Below, piece by piece: positions 1 through 8,891 of a stretch of 64,000 bases of DNA. Position numbers and translations under genes: made by a program. This DNA is from an uncultured Psychrobacter sp. (GTDB lineage: Bacteria; Pseudomonadota; Gammaproteobacteria; Pseudomonadales; Moraxellaceae): the NCBI GenBank assembly GCA_947495055.1, contig CANLXO010000009.1:1-64000 (forward strand), given 5' to 3'. The stretch's first letter is position 1, and the number at the start of each line of letters is the position of its first letter. The notes under the pieces were generated by a model. It saw only the letters and a program-made list of their open reading frames with translations, had not been told where the DNA came from and did no database searches.

Positions 1-281
1 GTGATCATGTTTTTAACATAATCGGCGTGACCTGGGCAATCAACGTGGGCGTAATGACGAGCTTCGGTGTCATATTCGATGTGTGAGGTGTTGATGGTAA
101 TGCCACGTGCTTTTTCTTCAGGTGCTGAGTCAATAGACGCGTAGTCTTTGGCTTCGCCGCCTGAGGTTTTTGCCGCTACGGTTGCGATAGCTGCGGTTAG
201 TGTGGTTTTACCATGGTCAACGTGTCCGATGGTGCCGACGTTAACGTGGGGCTTTACGCGTTCAAACTTGGCCTTTGCCAT
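1..281 (-). CDS. tuf: Elongation factor Tu, N-terminal part (cut by window edge)
   Basis: EF-Tu delivers aminoacyl-tRNA to the ribosome as a GTP complex in the cytoplasm. The reverse strand reads from ATG at 281 as [20 protein letters not shown], followed by the P-loop GHVDHGKT, the switch-I region with RGITI and the [12 protein letters not shown] motif of the G domain. The coding region continues past base 1, so only about 93 residues are visible. An AAGGA Shine-Dalgarno lies just upstream of the ATG. The gene follows four tRNA genes in the same order as the E. coli thrU-tyrU-glyT-thrT-tufB operon, so this is the tufB-position copy. A second tuf copy elsewhere is usual but cannot be seen here. 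Confidence 0.97.
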   Translation of the reverse strand, partial: MAKAKFERVKPHVNVGTIGHVDHGKTTLTAAIATVAAKTSGGEAKDYASIDSAPEEKARGITINTSHIEYDTEARHYAHVDCPGHADYVKNMI

Positions 282-637
282 GAGGTTTTCCTTTTTTGGT
301 TAAACAATGAGTTGAGCATCCATCTTTAATATAATTTGTCTCATAGAGTCTGAATACAAATAAAGACGATACTATTAATCTGCTTTACTTTAAATACAGC
401 AACTACAATAATTAATTATAACATTAGCTTTTAGCTTGTGAGCTTACTGTATCATAAGCTAAATCATAAGCAAACTGACAGCACTAAAAGGCAACACCTC
501 AGTGTTACCCTGTCATTATCGCTTGCTATATGATAGTTATATCGATGCAAAACTTTATACAGTTATCACATATTATTTTTTATAATGCAAGCTGGATATA
601 CCAATAGGGCAAAACAGGCGTAAAAAATGAATATAAG
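282..637. other. Spacer between tRNA-Thr(GGU) and tuf
   Basis: About 356 bases with no supported gene. On the reverse strand this is the transcribed spacer between the last tRNA and tuf. Apart from the tuf ribosome binding site I see no convincing conserved structure. It is AT-rich and could contain an extra tuf promoter, but I could not single one out. Confidence 0.4.
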
Positions 638-712
<75 letters not shown>

Positions 713-838
713 ATAGTTTAAATAACTACTAAAGAAATCTACAAGCTGTACTTAAAAAAATATCACGAAACAGCTAATGGTAATAACTGATTATCGTGAT
801 GAAAATTTTACGGTAAGCTGCGGTCAATGCCACGTATA

Positions 839-912
839 TGGAGCGGGTGGCGGGAATCGAACCCGCGTCATTAGCTTGGAAGGCTAAGGTGTTACCATTA
901 TACCACACCCGC
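839..912 (-). tRNA. glyT: tRNA-Gly (UCC anticodon)
   Basis: A 74-nt cloverleaf with encoded CCA. The acceptor stem GCGGGTG pairs with CACCCGC. The anticodon stem TTAGC/GCTAA encloses CTTCCAA with anticodon TCC, and the T-arm contains GGTTCGATTCC. It is the third tRNA of the operon and matches glyT of the E. coli tufB operon. Confidence 0.96.
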
Positions 913-1016
913 AATAACTCTTATTCAAAGTGACTCTTTACTTAACTGATATCAGTATTCAAAGAGGTTTGGCTATAGAGTATGCTTGGCGCTGCTACGA
1001 TAAAACTTAGAAAATA

Positions 1017-1100
1017 TGGTGGTGGGGGAAGGATTCGAACCTTCGAAGCTTTCGCGACAGATTTACAGTCTGTTGGGTTTGACCGCTCCCCAACCCCACC
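1017..1100 (-). tRNA. tyrU: tRNA-Tyr (GUA anticodon)
   Basis: An 84-nt tRNA with encoded CCA and the long variable arm expected of a class II tRNA. The acceptor stem GGTGGGG pairs with CCCCACC. The anticodon loop CTGTAAA contains GTA, and the T-loop contains GGTTCGAATCC. It is the second tRNA of the operon, as tyrU is in E. coli. Confidence 0.96.
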
Positions 1101-1188
1101 TAAGAGTGCTTTAAACAAAAATAACTTAAAAAAGTAAATTTGTAAAAAGCGGCATTATTGACTAATGCTTAAAAATGACTTTGAAAAA

Positions 1189-1264
1189 TGGTGCCGACTG
1201 CCGGGATCGAACTGGCGACCTACGCATTACAAGTGCGTTGCTCTACCAACTGAGCTAAGTCGGC
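1189..1264 (-). tRNA. thrU: tRNA-Thr (UGU anticodon)
   Basis: A 76-nt cloverleaf with encoded CCA. The acceptor stem GCCGACT pairs with AGTCGGC. The anticodon stem ACGCA/TGCGT encloses CTTGTAA with anticodon TGT, and the T-arm contains AGTTCGATCC. It is the first gene of the tRNA-tuf operon, matching thrU. Confidence 0.96.
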
Positions 1265-1286
1265 TTGTTCCTTCAAAGTGGGGAGT

Positions 1287-1314
1287 ATTCTATCAAATAT
1301 ATCTTAGAATACAA
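1287..1314 (-). promoter_or_regulatory. Candidate sigma-70 promoter of the tRNA-tuf operon
   Basis: On the reverse strand a TTGTAT box (complement of 1309-1314) and a TAGAAT box (complement of 1287-1292) are 16 bases apart. A C-rich discriminator (ACTCCCC) follows the -10 box, and the first tRNA begins about 23 bases downstream. Inferred from pattern only. Confidence 0.5.
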
Positions 1315-1437
1315 GCCCTATTTGCACTTTTAGACGGTTTTTTTTATAAAAAATCTTACCCAGTTGATTATATTGTGATTTTTTAAGGCTTAAAATATGC
1401 TTTTAACATTTATTAAAGGTTCTAGTTTAATGGGACC

Positions 1438-2934
1438 TTACTGAATACGCAAACCATCACATGCCATTTTTACAGCCTTAACTAATGCTAAGGCTTTTTT
1501 GTTGGTTTCATCCCACTCCGCCTCTGGTACTGAATCGGCAACCACACCTGCCCCAGCTTGAATATGTATCTTACCGCGGCGCATAACCGCAGTGCGAATA
1601 GCGATAGCGGTGTCCATATTGCCATGCCAGCCCAGATAGCCAACTGAGCCACCGAACACGGTGCGACGTACCGGCTCAACCTCGTCGATTATCTGCATCG
1701 CGCGAATCTTTGGCGCGCCTGAGAGCGTTCCTGCTGGGAAAGTAGCACAAAAGACATCAAGCGCGTCTTTATCTGGTAGTACGGTGCCTTCAACGTTAGA
1801 GGCAATATGCATGACCTGTGAGTAGCGCTCAATAAACATCTTTTCGGTGACTTTGACACTACCATACTCACAAACGCGGCCAATGTCATTACGCCCTAAA
1901 TCTATTAGCATTAAGTGCTCGGCAATCTCTTTTTGATCAGATAACAGCTCACGCTCTAGTGCTAAGTCCTCAGCTTCATCACGGCCGCGCTTACGGGTGC
2001 CTGCTAGCGGACGGACGGTCACTTGCCCGTTCTCAATACGCGATAAAATCTCAGGGGAAGCTCCAATAATATCAAAGCGTTTGTGATCATCCAAAGTATA
2101 ACCATGTACCAAAAACAGATAAGGCGACGGGTTTAAAAAACGTAGTGCGCGATAAACCGCTAGGGAGTCGCCAGTGTAATCTGCGCTCAAACGCTGCGCG
2201 GGCACCACTTGCATGACATCTCCTGCAAAGATGTAATCTTTAATCTTATTGACATCCGTGCAATATTTCTCTTCTCCAGTTTGTGATTCAAACTTGGGCG
2301 TTGGCATGGTCGGCGTGCTCAAATCTGCCATCTCAGCCAATTTATCTTCTATCTTCTCAAGCTCGCGAATCGCAGCGCTATAACCCTCATCGCTTGTACA
2401 ATCAGCATAGACAATAATAGATAGAGTATTCTCAAGATTATCAAAGACAATCACACTCATCGACAGCATAAGCCACAGATCAGGCAGACTCATCGGGTTT
2501 GGTGCATCAGACTGACCGACAGACGGCTCAATGACACGTACCATGTCATAACCAAAATAGCCTATAAGACCGCCGCTAAAGCTCGGTAGCGTAGATATAT
2601 CATCAGCAGTTGGCATCTTATACTGCGCCATCAGCTTACGAATGTAGTCAAAGGGATCAGCCACTGCGTTGACGCTAATGTCATTGTCTCGCTTGACCGT
2701 CATCTCGCCGTTGGCATATTGCAGCAGCAAGTCACTACCTAAGCCAATCATCGAATAACGCGCCCAGCGCTCCCCGCCTACCACCGACTCAAACAAATAG
2801 GCCGAACCACTTAGATCACGTACTTTGGAGAATACAGAAACGGGCGTCTGCGCGTCCATCAAGCGCTTTTTTATCAGCGGCGCATGACTAAAGCCTTGTG
2901 CTTTAAAAGCGGTATATTCTTCAAAATTCATCAT
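1438..2934 (-). CDS. trpE: Anthranilate synthase component I
   Basis: TrpE converts chorismate to anthranilate, the first committed step of tryptophan synthesis, using ammonia from the TrpG glutaminase subunit. The 498-residue protein has an N-terminal region and the full chorismate-binding domain: GDVMQVVPAQR, RPLAGTRKRG, LIDLGRNDIGRV, FPAGTLSGAPKIRAM and a C-terminal GAGVVADSVPEAEW signature. The open frame extends 15 codons further upstream, but those residues are unlike the family. The ATG pair at 2934/2931 has a GAGA element about 8 bases upstream, so I start there. No trpG follows in the window; trpE is separate from the other trp genes. No leader-peptide attenuator is visible. Confidence 0.95.
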   Translation of the reverse strand: MMNFEEYTAFKAQGFSHAPLIKKRLMDAQTPVSVFSKVRDLSGSAYLFESVVGGERWARYSMIGLGSDLLLQYANGEMTVKRDNDISVNAVADPFDYIRKLMAQYKMPTADDISTLPSFSGGLIGYFGYDMVRVIEPSVGQSDAPNPMSLPDLWLMLSMSVIVFDNLENTLSIIVYADCTSDEGYSAAIRELEKIEDKLAEMADLSTPTMPTPKFESQTGEEKYCTDVNKIKDYIFAGDVMQVVPAQRLSADYTGDSLAVYRALRFLNPSPYLFLVHGYTLDDHKRFDIIGASPEILSRIENGQVTVRPLAGTRKRGRDEAEDLALERELLSDQKEIAEHLMLIDLGRNDIGRVCEYGSVKVTEKMFIERYSQVMHIASNVEGTVLPDKDALDVFCATFPAGTLSGAPKIRAMQIIDEVEPVRRTVFGGSVGYLGWHGNMDTAIAIRTAVMRRGKIHIQAGAGVVADSVPEAEWDETNKKALALVKAVKMACDGLRIQ

Positions 2935-3089
2935 AGCAAAGGGTCTCTTAGCACAGTAGTAGCAAAAGATAGTCGTCAATAATAGCGAATCAGTATAACA
3001 AAACTGACCGATATTATGAGTGCTTAAGACAAAATGTTTGCAAGCACAAGGAGTAAAAGCAAATGGCAGTAACCATTAATTTAAGCATA

Positions 3090-3143
3090 AAAATAAGCTG
3101 CCAGACTTTATAACGATTTTATCGTTGTAAAGTCTGGCAGCTT
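3090..3143 (-). terminator. Long hairpin, probable terminator of the FHA gene
   Basis: Arms of 23 bases (3095-3117 and 3121-3143) pair with a single G-T type mismatch around a 3-base TTT loop. On the reverse strand the hairpin is followed by a short T-run (complement of 3090-3094). It lies about 70 bases after the end of the reverse-strand FHA gene. The arms are unusually long for a simple terminator. Confidence 0.65.
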
Positions 3144-3211
3144 GATAGCTTACCTAATTACTTATAAAACCTTAAATAAGCATTTAAAAAGACTAGACGT
3201 TTGGGGCGAGC

Positions 3212-4657
3212 TTACACGCCGCCCATATTAAATAACCATAGCGCAATACCGATAATTAGGATAATAATAAACACCCAAATAAACCAGCCGCCACTTGGTT
3301 TTTTGTCAGTGCTAGCGGCATTAGCTGGATTATCGATTGCCTGATCCATCGCATTATTACCCGTCGTGCCCAAGTCGCGTGACCCGCCTAGATTAGCTGT
3401 TCCTGAGAACTGAGCGGTGGCTGCTTGCTTGGCGCGCAGTACTTCTGGATCGGCTTCTTCTTGTAGCTCAGTCGTTGTCGTTTTATCGTGTTCAGGAGCT
3501 ACCGTATCATCGTGATAAGGAGCGCGCTTGGTTGAGTGCTCGTCGGTGGTTGTACTGTCGGTATTTGTATTGTGGGCGGTATCTTTTGCAGGCTCAGTGG
3601 ACATCACTGTCTCCTCGTGAGTGGGGGCATTGGCTGTAGGTGTCGGGGCTGATGTCTCATCTAACGCTGATGAATCGCGGCTTATCGGCGCATCAGTACT
3701 ATTCATATTTGTTATTTTAGTACTGTTCGCGTCAGCGCTATTTATATCAGTACTGTCTGCGGCAGCGAGCACCTCAGTCACGATCGTATCTTTGACAATA
3801 GGCTCATCAGTTTGAGCTTTATGATCTGTAGGCGCTACACTATTAGAGATAGGCTGCGCACTATCGCTCGCTGCTAGGACTTCAGTCACCATGGTTTGTT
3901 TGACTACTGGCTCAGCTGAGCTTGGAAGCTTCGTACTCGAAAGAGTGGTATCAGTAGTACTCGCTGTACTGTTAATATCAGCGGCATCATTAATATTAAT
4001 TGTGCCATCAGACGCTTTGCTTTTATAACCTGTAGAGATTGTAGATTTTGTCGCAGCAGCGCCAGTTGCCAAACTAATGGCTTGGGCAGTTGCACCAGTA
4101 TCAAGGCTCGTATCAGAGCTAACGGCATTGTCATGATGAGTATCGACAGCCGTAGTATCGTCATTGATAGTAGAAGTATTGTTCACAGTGTCATTATTAA
4201 CAGGACTTATATCAGCAGTATTCATGCTATCTATGCTATCTATGCTATCTGTGCCTGTAATAGGCAGCTGTTTTGCTGTATCAGCAACCGCGAATACTTG
4301 GAAGCTAAAGCTGGCAAACCCAACAATGTCGGCACTTTTTAAAGCTCTTGATTGATTGCCATCGATGCGCTCATCATTGATAAAGGTGCCATTAGATGAA
4401 TCTAAATCTTTGATATACAGCTGATCCTCAGCCACGCTAAGCAGTGCGTGATTGCGCGAGACTTCTTTGCTACCGAGCACTAAATCATTATCACTGCCGC
4501 GCCCGACCGACAAGCTATCAGTAATCGGCAACGTCAGATCACCCAAGGCTTCACTTAAGGCATCTAATTGCCAAGTTTTGGCGGCCAAATTATCTGATAA
4601 CGTAGGATTGGTTGCACTTGCATTTGCTGTTTTACTGTCGTCCATATCGCTTGTCAT
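3212..4657 (-). CDS. Tail-anchored FHA-domain protein
   Basis: FHA domains bind phosphothreonine peptides. The domain spans about residues 45-115 and keeps the family signatures VGRGSDND, SRNHA (about 67-71) and DSSNGTFIN (about 86-94). A long Thr/Ser/Ala/Asp-rich low-complexity linker (about 125-440) follows, including two related segments around TMVTEVLAASDS and TIVTEVLAAADS. The protein ends in one hydrophobic helix (WFIWVFIIILIIGIALWLF), so it is probably anchored by its C-terminus with the FHA domain in the cytoplasm. A good AAGGAG site precedes ATG 4657. No Ser/Thr kinase gene is adjacent, so its phospho-partner is unknown. The linker's repeats make its length likely to vary between strains. 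Confidence 0.85.
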   Translation of the reverse strand: MTSDMDDSKTANASATNPTLSDNLAAKTWQLDALSEALGDLTLPITDSLSVGRGSDNDLVLGSKEVSRNHALLSVAEDQLYIKDLDSSNGTFINDERIDGNQSRALKSADIVGFASFSFQVFAVADTAKQLPITGTDSIDSIDSMNTADISPVNNDTVNNTSTINDDTTAVDTHHDNAVSSDTSLDTGATAQAISLATGAAATKSTISTGYKSKASDGTININDAADINSTASTTDTTLSSTKLPSSAEPVVKQTMVTEVLAASDSAQPISNSVAPTDHKAQTDEPIVKDTIVTEVLAAADSTDINSADANSTKITNMNSTDAPISRDSSALDETSAPTPTANAPTHEETVMSTEPAKDTAHNTNTDSTTTDEHSTKRAPYHDDTVAPEHDKTTTTELQEEADPEVLRAKQAATAQFSGTANLGGSRDLGTTGNNAMDQAIDNPANAASTDKKPSGGWFIWVFIIILIIGIALWLFNMGGV

Positions 4658-4786
4658 GTTACTACTCCTTTTTATTGATTGCCTTTATTCTACCGCAACC
4701 TTTATCCTCTAGTGTTGAAACACTGTTTACGTTTTTAGAGCTTGTTTTGCAAAAAGCTCTAACCGCTCAACATGTTTACCCAATAA

Positions 4787-4811
4787 AAAAGACACGATAT
4801 ACGTGTCTTTT
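4787..4811 (-). terminator. Rho-independent terminator of prfC
   Basis: Ten-base arms AAAAGACACG (4787-4796) and CGTGTCTTTT (4802-4811) enclose a 5-base loop. On the reverse strand a T-run follows. It sits 17 bases after the prfC stop codon. Confidence 0.8.
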
Positions 4812-4827
4812 GTTGGTTATTAATAGC

Positions 4828-6450
4828 TTAGTGTTCGCGCGTACTGCTAAAGGTAATCTCTGGATAACGCTCTTGCATGAGTTGCAGATTGACCCGAGAT
4901 GGCGCTAAATAAGTCAAATAACCGCCACCATCGATCGAGAGTTGATCGTGAGCTTTTTTCTTAAATTTGGTCAGTGCCACCTCATCATCACAGTGAATCC
5001 AGCGCACTGTCGCGATGGAGACCGGCTCAAAGGTGCACTGAACTTTGTACTCTTCTTTGAGGCGATGGGCGACCACTTCGAACTGCAGCACGCCGACTGC
5101 ACCCAAGACCAAATCGTTATTAATCTGCGGCATAAAGACCTGCGTTGCGCCCTCCTCGGAGAGCTGCTGAAGGCCTTTTTGCAAGGCTTTGGATTTAAGC
5201 GGATCACGCAGTACCACGCGGCGAAATAGCTCTGGCGCAAAATGCGGAATCCCCGTGAAGTTTAACTCCTCGCCTTCGGTGAAACTATCGCCGATAGAGA
5301 TGGTGCCGTGGTTGTGTAGTCCAATGATGTCACCTGGATACGCCTCTTCTAATGCTTCGCGATCCCCTGCCAAAAACGTCAAGGCATCAGCGATACGCAC
5401 GTCTTTACCTAGGCGTACATGCTTCATCTTCATGCCTTTCTCGTACTTGCCTGAGCACACGCGCATAAAGGCAATACGGTCACGGTGACGCGGATCCATA
5501 TTGGCCTGAATCTTGAACACAAACCCACTAAAATCAGTCTCGGTAGCCAAGACTTCACGCTGCTCGGTTGGGTGTGCTTTTGGCGGCGGCGAATACTTTA
5601 CTAGGGTATCAAGCACCATATTGACACCAAAATTACCCAAAGCGGTACCAAATAACACAGGCGTCATCTCACCCGTCAAAAACTCATCAACATCAAAATC
5701 CTCAAGCGCCATTTGTACCAGCTCAAGCGATTCTTCGAAGGCGTCGAACATCAGCTTACCTAAGCGCTCGCGGATGTCTGGATAGTCATAACCGTCGCGA
5801 GTCTCAGAGACCGCCATATCGCCGCCGTGACCTTTTTCATACAGGTAGGTTTTGTTTTCGGTCAAGTGATAGACCCCAACAAAGTCCTGACCCATACCGA
5901 TAGGCCAAGTGATAGGAATGCATTTAATCTTGAGAACCGATTCAATCTCGCTAAGCAGATCAAGCGGCTCACGGATTTGGCGATCGAGCTTATTGACGAA
6001 GGAGATAATCGGCGTATCGCGCATGCGGCACACCTCCATCAGCTTGATGGTACGCTCCTCGACGCCTTTGGCACCATCGACCATCATTAGCGCGCTGTCA
6101 ACCGCAGTCAAAGTACGATAAGTATCTTCACTAAAATCAGCATGACCTGGGGTGTCAAGCAAGTTAACGATATGGTCTTGATACGGGAACTGCATAACGG
6201 AGGTGGTGATAGAGATACCGCGCTCTTGCTCCATGCTCATCCAATCTGAGGTGGCATGGCGGTCAGTCTTGCGGCCTTTAACTTCGCCCACCACCTGAAT
6301 GGCTTGACCCCATAATAGAAGCTTTTCGGTCATAGTAGTCTTGCCCGCATCGGGATGCGAGATAATGGCAAAGGTACGGCGTTTGGCAACTTCGCGAGCC
6401 AATTTAGTTGGCGTCAGCTTGGTCGCTGATGATTTGGTATCTGCGCTCAT
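4828..6450 (-). CDS. prfC: Peptide chain release factor 3 (RF3)
   Basis: RF3 is a ribosome-associated GTPase that recycles RF1/RF2 after termination. The 540-residue protein has the translational GTPase G domain with SHPDAGKTT (G1), [12 protein letters not shown] (switch I), [16 protein letters not shown] (G3) and NKLDR (G4), followed by domain II and the RF3 C-terminal domain. The [14 protein letters not shown] stretch separates RF3 from EF-G. Length fits E. coli RF3 (about 529). Upstream of ATG 6450 on the reverse strand is a weak purine-rich site. The gene is probably monocistronic, ending at the hairpin just downstream. Confidence 0.97.
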   Translation of the reverse strand: MSADTKSSATKLTPTKLAREVAKRRTFAIISHPDAGKTTMTEKLLLWGQAIQVVGEVKGRKTDRHATSDWMSMEQERGISITTSVMQFPYQDHIVNLLDTPGHADFSEDTYRTLTAVDSALMMVDGAKGVEERTIKLMEVCRMRDTPIISFVNKLDRQIREPLDLLSEIESVLKIKCIPITWPIGMGQDFVGVYHLTENKTYLYEKGHGGDMAVSETRDGYDYPDIRERLGKLMFDAFEESLELVQMALEDFDVDEFLTGEMTPVLFGTALGNFGVNMVLDTLVKYSPPPKAHPTEQREVLATETDFSGFVFKIQANMDPRHRDRIAFMRVCSGKYEKGMKMKHVRLGKDVRIADALTFLAGDREALEEAYPGDIIGLHNHGTISIGDSFTEGEELNFTGIPHFAPELFRRVVLRDPLKSKALQKGLQQLSEEGATQVFMPQINNDLVLGAVGVLQFEVVAHRLKEEYKVQCTFEPVSIATVRWIHCDDEVALTKFKKKAHDQLSIDGGGYLTYLAPSRVNLQLMQERYPEITFSSTREH

Positions 6451-6736
6451 AGTAGGTAACTTATCGTTGAATACAGCTTATATATAGGAAGGATTTTGGT
6501 GCGCGTATTGTAGCGGATTTATGATTGAGATGCTATTTTTGCACAAAGGCAAGCAGGCACTGAAACAATATACCTACTGATAATATATAAGATGATACGA
6601 TAAAAAATAATTGGCTTTGCTACGCTTATTTTATTGGGGCGTGACTTTTAAGTTAGGGCATTCCTTATAAATAAACTTGCTCAGTATTACCTGCACCCTT
6701 GCTTCAAAAAACAATTGATATAAAAAGGATATCTTT

Positions 6737-8095
6737 ATGTTATTAGAAAAAATCAAAACCCCTGGACTCTCGCATTTATCCTATCTGATAGGCTCAGGTA
6801 CCAAAGCTGCGGTCATCGATCCGCGCCGCGACTGCGAGATTTATGTCGAAAAAGCACGCGCCGCAGGACTTGAGATCATCCATATCTTTGAGACGCATCG
6901 CAATGAGGATCTGGTCTCTGGCGCGCCAATATTAGCAGAGCTAACAGGGGCTAAAGTATGGCACGGGCCAAATCCTGAGCGAGAGGTTGTCTATGCTGAC
7001 ACCGCTCGCGAGGGTGATAGCTTCACTATTGATCAGCTTGAGATTCGAGTGCTTGAGACGCCTGGTCATACTGATGACCATTTGGCTTTTGCCCTATTTG
7101 ATAGTGCGTACCCTGACCAGGCCGTTGGCGTATTTACAGGGGATGCCCTATTTGTCGGTGACGTTGGTCGTACTGACTTTTATCCCAAGCGTCGCCGCGA
7201 AGTGGCTGGTCTACTCTACGACTCACTACAAAAGATATTGACCCTCGGTGATCAGGCGATGATTTATCCTGCTCATGGCGCAGGATCTGTCTGCGGCTCA
7301 GGTATGGCTGATCGTGAGTTCTCCTCTGTCGGTCATGAGCGCCTTAATAATCCACGCTTACAAATCGAGAATCGCGATAAGTTCATCGATGCTAAAGTGG
7401 CCGAAAACCATTATCAGCCGCCCTATTTTAGACTCATGGAGCGCTTAAACATGGAGGGTGGTAAATCCGCGCCGCGCGTGATGCGTCCTCGCATACTGTC
7501 ACTCGATGAGCTAAAAGATCTAAACGTAGATCATCTAATTGATATTCGTGAGCCGATGTCTTATGCGTCAGGTCACCTGCCAGGTTCCATGAGTCTACCA
7601 GTCGGTATGATCTCAGCGTTTGCAGGCTGGTTCATTGGGGAAGGCCAAAGCGTAGCGCTAATTGCCTCTGATGAAGCTCAACTGGCTACCGCAACCGAGC
7701 ATCTGGTGCGCATTGCTCTTGATAATATCGTTGGTGGTTACGTCGGTGTGGTAGCAGCTGCCAAGCAAGGCGAGACTATAGAGCAGACGCCTATGATTAA
7801 TACCGCTTTAGTCAAAGAGCGTCTTGATAATGACCATCAAAAAGCGGGCTGGACGCTGCTTGATGTTCGTGACGCGGATGAGCGCGCATCTGCCGCTATT
7901 GAGTCATCAACGCATATCTATGTCGGTCATCTCAATGAGCAGTGGCAAGATCTCGATAAAGATCAGCACTACACGCTAATGTGCGCCAGTGGTCAGCGCG
8001 CGACAGTGGCGGCAGGATGGCTCGCAAGCCGAGGGTTTGCACACATTGACATCTATCTTGGTGGTATGCAAGCATGGCAGGCGGCGCAGAAATAG
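6737..8095 (+). CDS. Metallo-beta-lactamase fold protein with two rhodanese domains, altered metal motif
   Basis: The layout is an N-terminal ETHE1-like metallo-beta-lactamase domain (about 1-240) plus two rhodanese domains (about 250-345 and 365-450), as in persulfide-handling fusion proteins. The usual HxHxDH zinc/iron motif is replaced: residues 54-59 read HRNEDL, so the second His is Asn and the last His is Leu. The later ligands TPGHTDDH (His111), TGDALFVGD (Asp136) and YPAHGAGS (His180) remain. The first rhodanese domain has no cysteine at its loop (LIASDE); the second has MCASGQRA with a candidate catalytic Cys. A role in sulfur or persulfide metabolism is inferred from architecture; whether the MBL domain is active is uncertain. 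An AAGGAT site precedes the ATG. Confidence 0.85.
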   Translation: MLLEKIKTPGLSHLSYLIGSGTKAAVIDPRRDCEIYVEKARAAGLEIIHIFETHRNEDLVSGAPILAELTGAKVWHGPNPEREVVYADTAREGDSFTIDQLEIRVLETPGHTDDHLAFALFDSAYPDQAVGVFTGDALFVGDVGRTDFYPKRRREVAGLLYDSLQKILTLGDQAMIYPAHGAGSVCGSGMADREFSSVGHERLNNPRLQIENRDKFIDAKVAENHYQPPYFRLMERLNMEGGKSAPRVMRPRILSLDELKDLNVDHLIDIREPMSYASGHLPGSMSLPVGMISAFAGWFIGEGQSVALIASDEAQLATATEHLVRIALDNIVGGYVGVVAAAKQGETIEQTPMINTALVKERLDNDHQKAGWTLLDVRDADERASAAIESSTHIYVGHLNEQWQDLDKDQHYTLMCASGQRATVAAGWLASRGFAHIDIYLGGMQAWQAAQK

Positions 8096-8282
8096 AGTAA
8101 TCCTTATCTTTTGAACCAAACCTTTAAACCAAACCTTTGAACTAAGCAAGGGGCTCAAGATAAGGCGCACTTACAAATTATAAGTATAGTTTTACCTGTG
8201 CTATATAAACTAACCTCGATATTTTGCTACTCTGAATAGGTTATTTTGTGATAACACCTATCAATAATAAATAAGGACAATT

Positions 8283-8696
8283 ATGAAAACTTTATACTCT
8301 ACCAAAGCCACAGTCACAGGCGGCCGTACTGGTGATGCTTCACTTAGTGATAGCGATCTAAAAGTAAAAATGGCCCCTCCGGGTGGCAATATGGAAGGCA
8401 ATAATCCAGAGCAATTACTCGCGATGGGCTATGCTGCTTGCTTTGATAGCGCTTTGGGCGTGGTCAAAAAGATGGAAAGCGCAAGTTTTGGCTCAACGAC
8501 CGAAACGACGGTTGATCTCATTCAAGGCGGCGATCATGACTATAAATTAGCGGTCAAGATTCATGTGATTGGCGACAGTACTGAAGTCTCAAGCGATGAG
8601 TTCCAAAAGCTGGTTGAAAAAGCCCATACCGTTTGCCCTTATTCAAAAGCTACCCAAGGCAATATCGATATCGAAGTGACATCAGAAGTCAAATAA
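8283..8696 (+). CDS. ohr: Organic hydroperoxide resistance protein (Ohr/OsmC family)
   Basis: Ohr proteins reduce organic and fatty-acid hydroperoxides with a pair of reactive cysteines. This 137-residue protein has both: Cys53 in YAACFDSAL and Cys118 in HTVCPYSKAT, and the family segment PPGGNMEGNNPEQLLAMGY. Length matches Ohr (about 140). A TAAGGA site precedes ATG 8283. No ohrR repressor gene is next to it in this window, so regulation cannot be read from context. A clear terminator follows. Confidence 0.92.
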   Translation: MKTLYSTKATVTGGRTGDASLSDSDLKVKMAPPGGNMEGNNPEQLLAMGYAACFDSALGVVKKMESASFGSTTETTVDLIQGGDHDYKLAVKIHVIGDSTEVSSDEFQKLVEKAHTVCPYSKATQGNIDIEVTSEVK

Positions 8697-8735
8697 TGCT
8701 TTTATCTCTCTATAGAAATAGTATACTAAAGATGG

Positions 8736-8764
8736 GAACCCAGTCAGCACTGGGTTCTTTTTTT
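8736..8764 (+). terminator. Rho-independent terminator of ohr
   Basis: Arms GAACCCAGT (8736-8744) and ACTGGGTTC (8749-8757) enclose loop CAGC and are followed by seven T residues. It lies 40 bases after the ohr stop codon. Confidence 0.9.
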
Positions 8765-8891
8765 ATGTCTGGCGCAAACATTTACCCTCTCAGGCGACGT
8801 ACACTTATTAACGCTTAAGCCATTCGGCACGCGCTGATTTTATCGTTATAATAGGTCATCTTTTTTATTTTATATACAATAAGTGGCCTTT

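Noticed and set aside
1165..1386. 73-codon forward open frame over the tRNA-Thr(UGU) gene
   Set aside because: It reads through a complete tRNA on the other strand and has no ribosome site; it is a chance frame.
4082..4355. Forward open frames opposite the FHA gene
   Set aside because: They arise from the low-complexity linker on the other strand and show no ribosome site or family resemblance.
8102..8165. CCTTATCTT/AAGATAAGG inverted repeat with short AACCAAACCTTT direct repeats after the MBL-rhodanese gene
   Set aside because: The stem is only nine bases around a long loop and has no T-run, so I do not call it a terminator or a mobile element.
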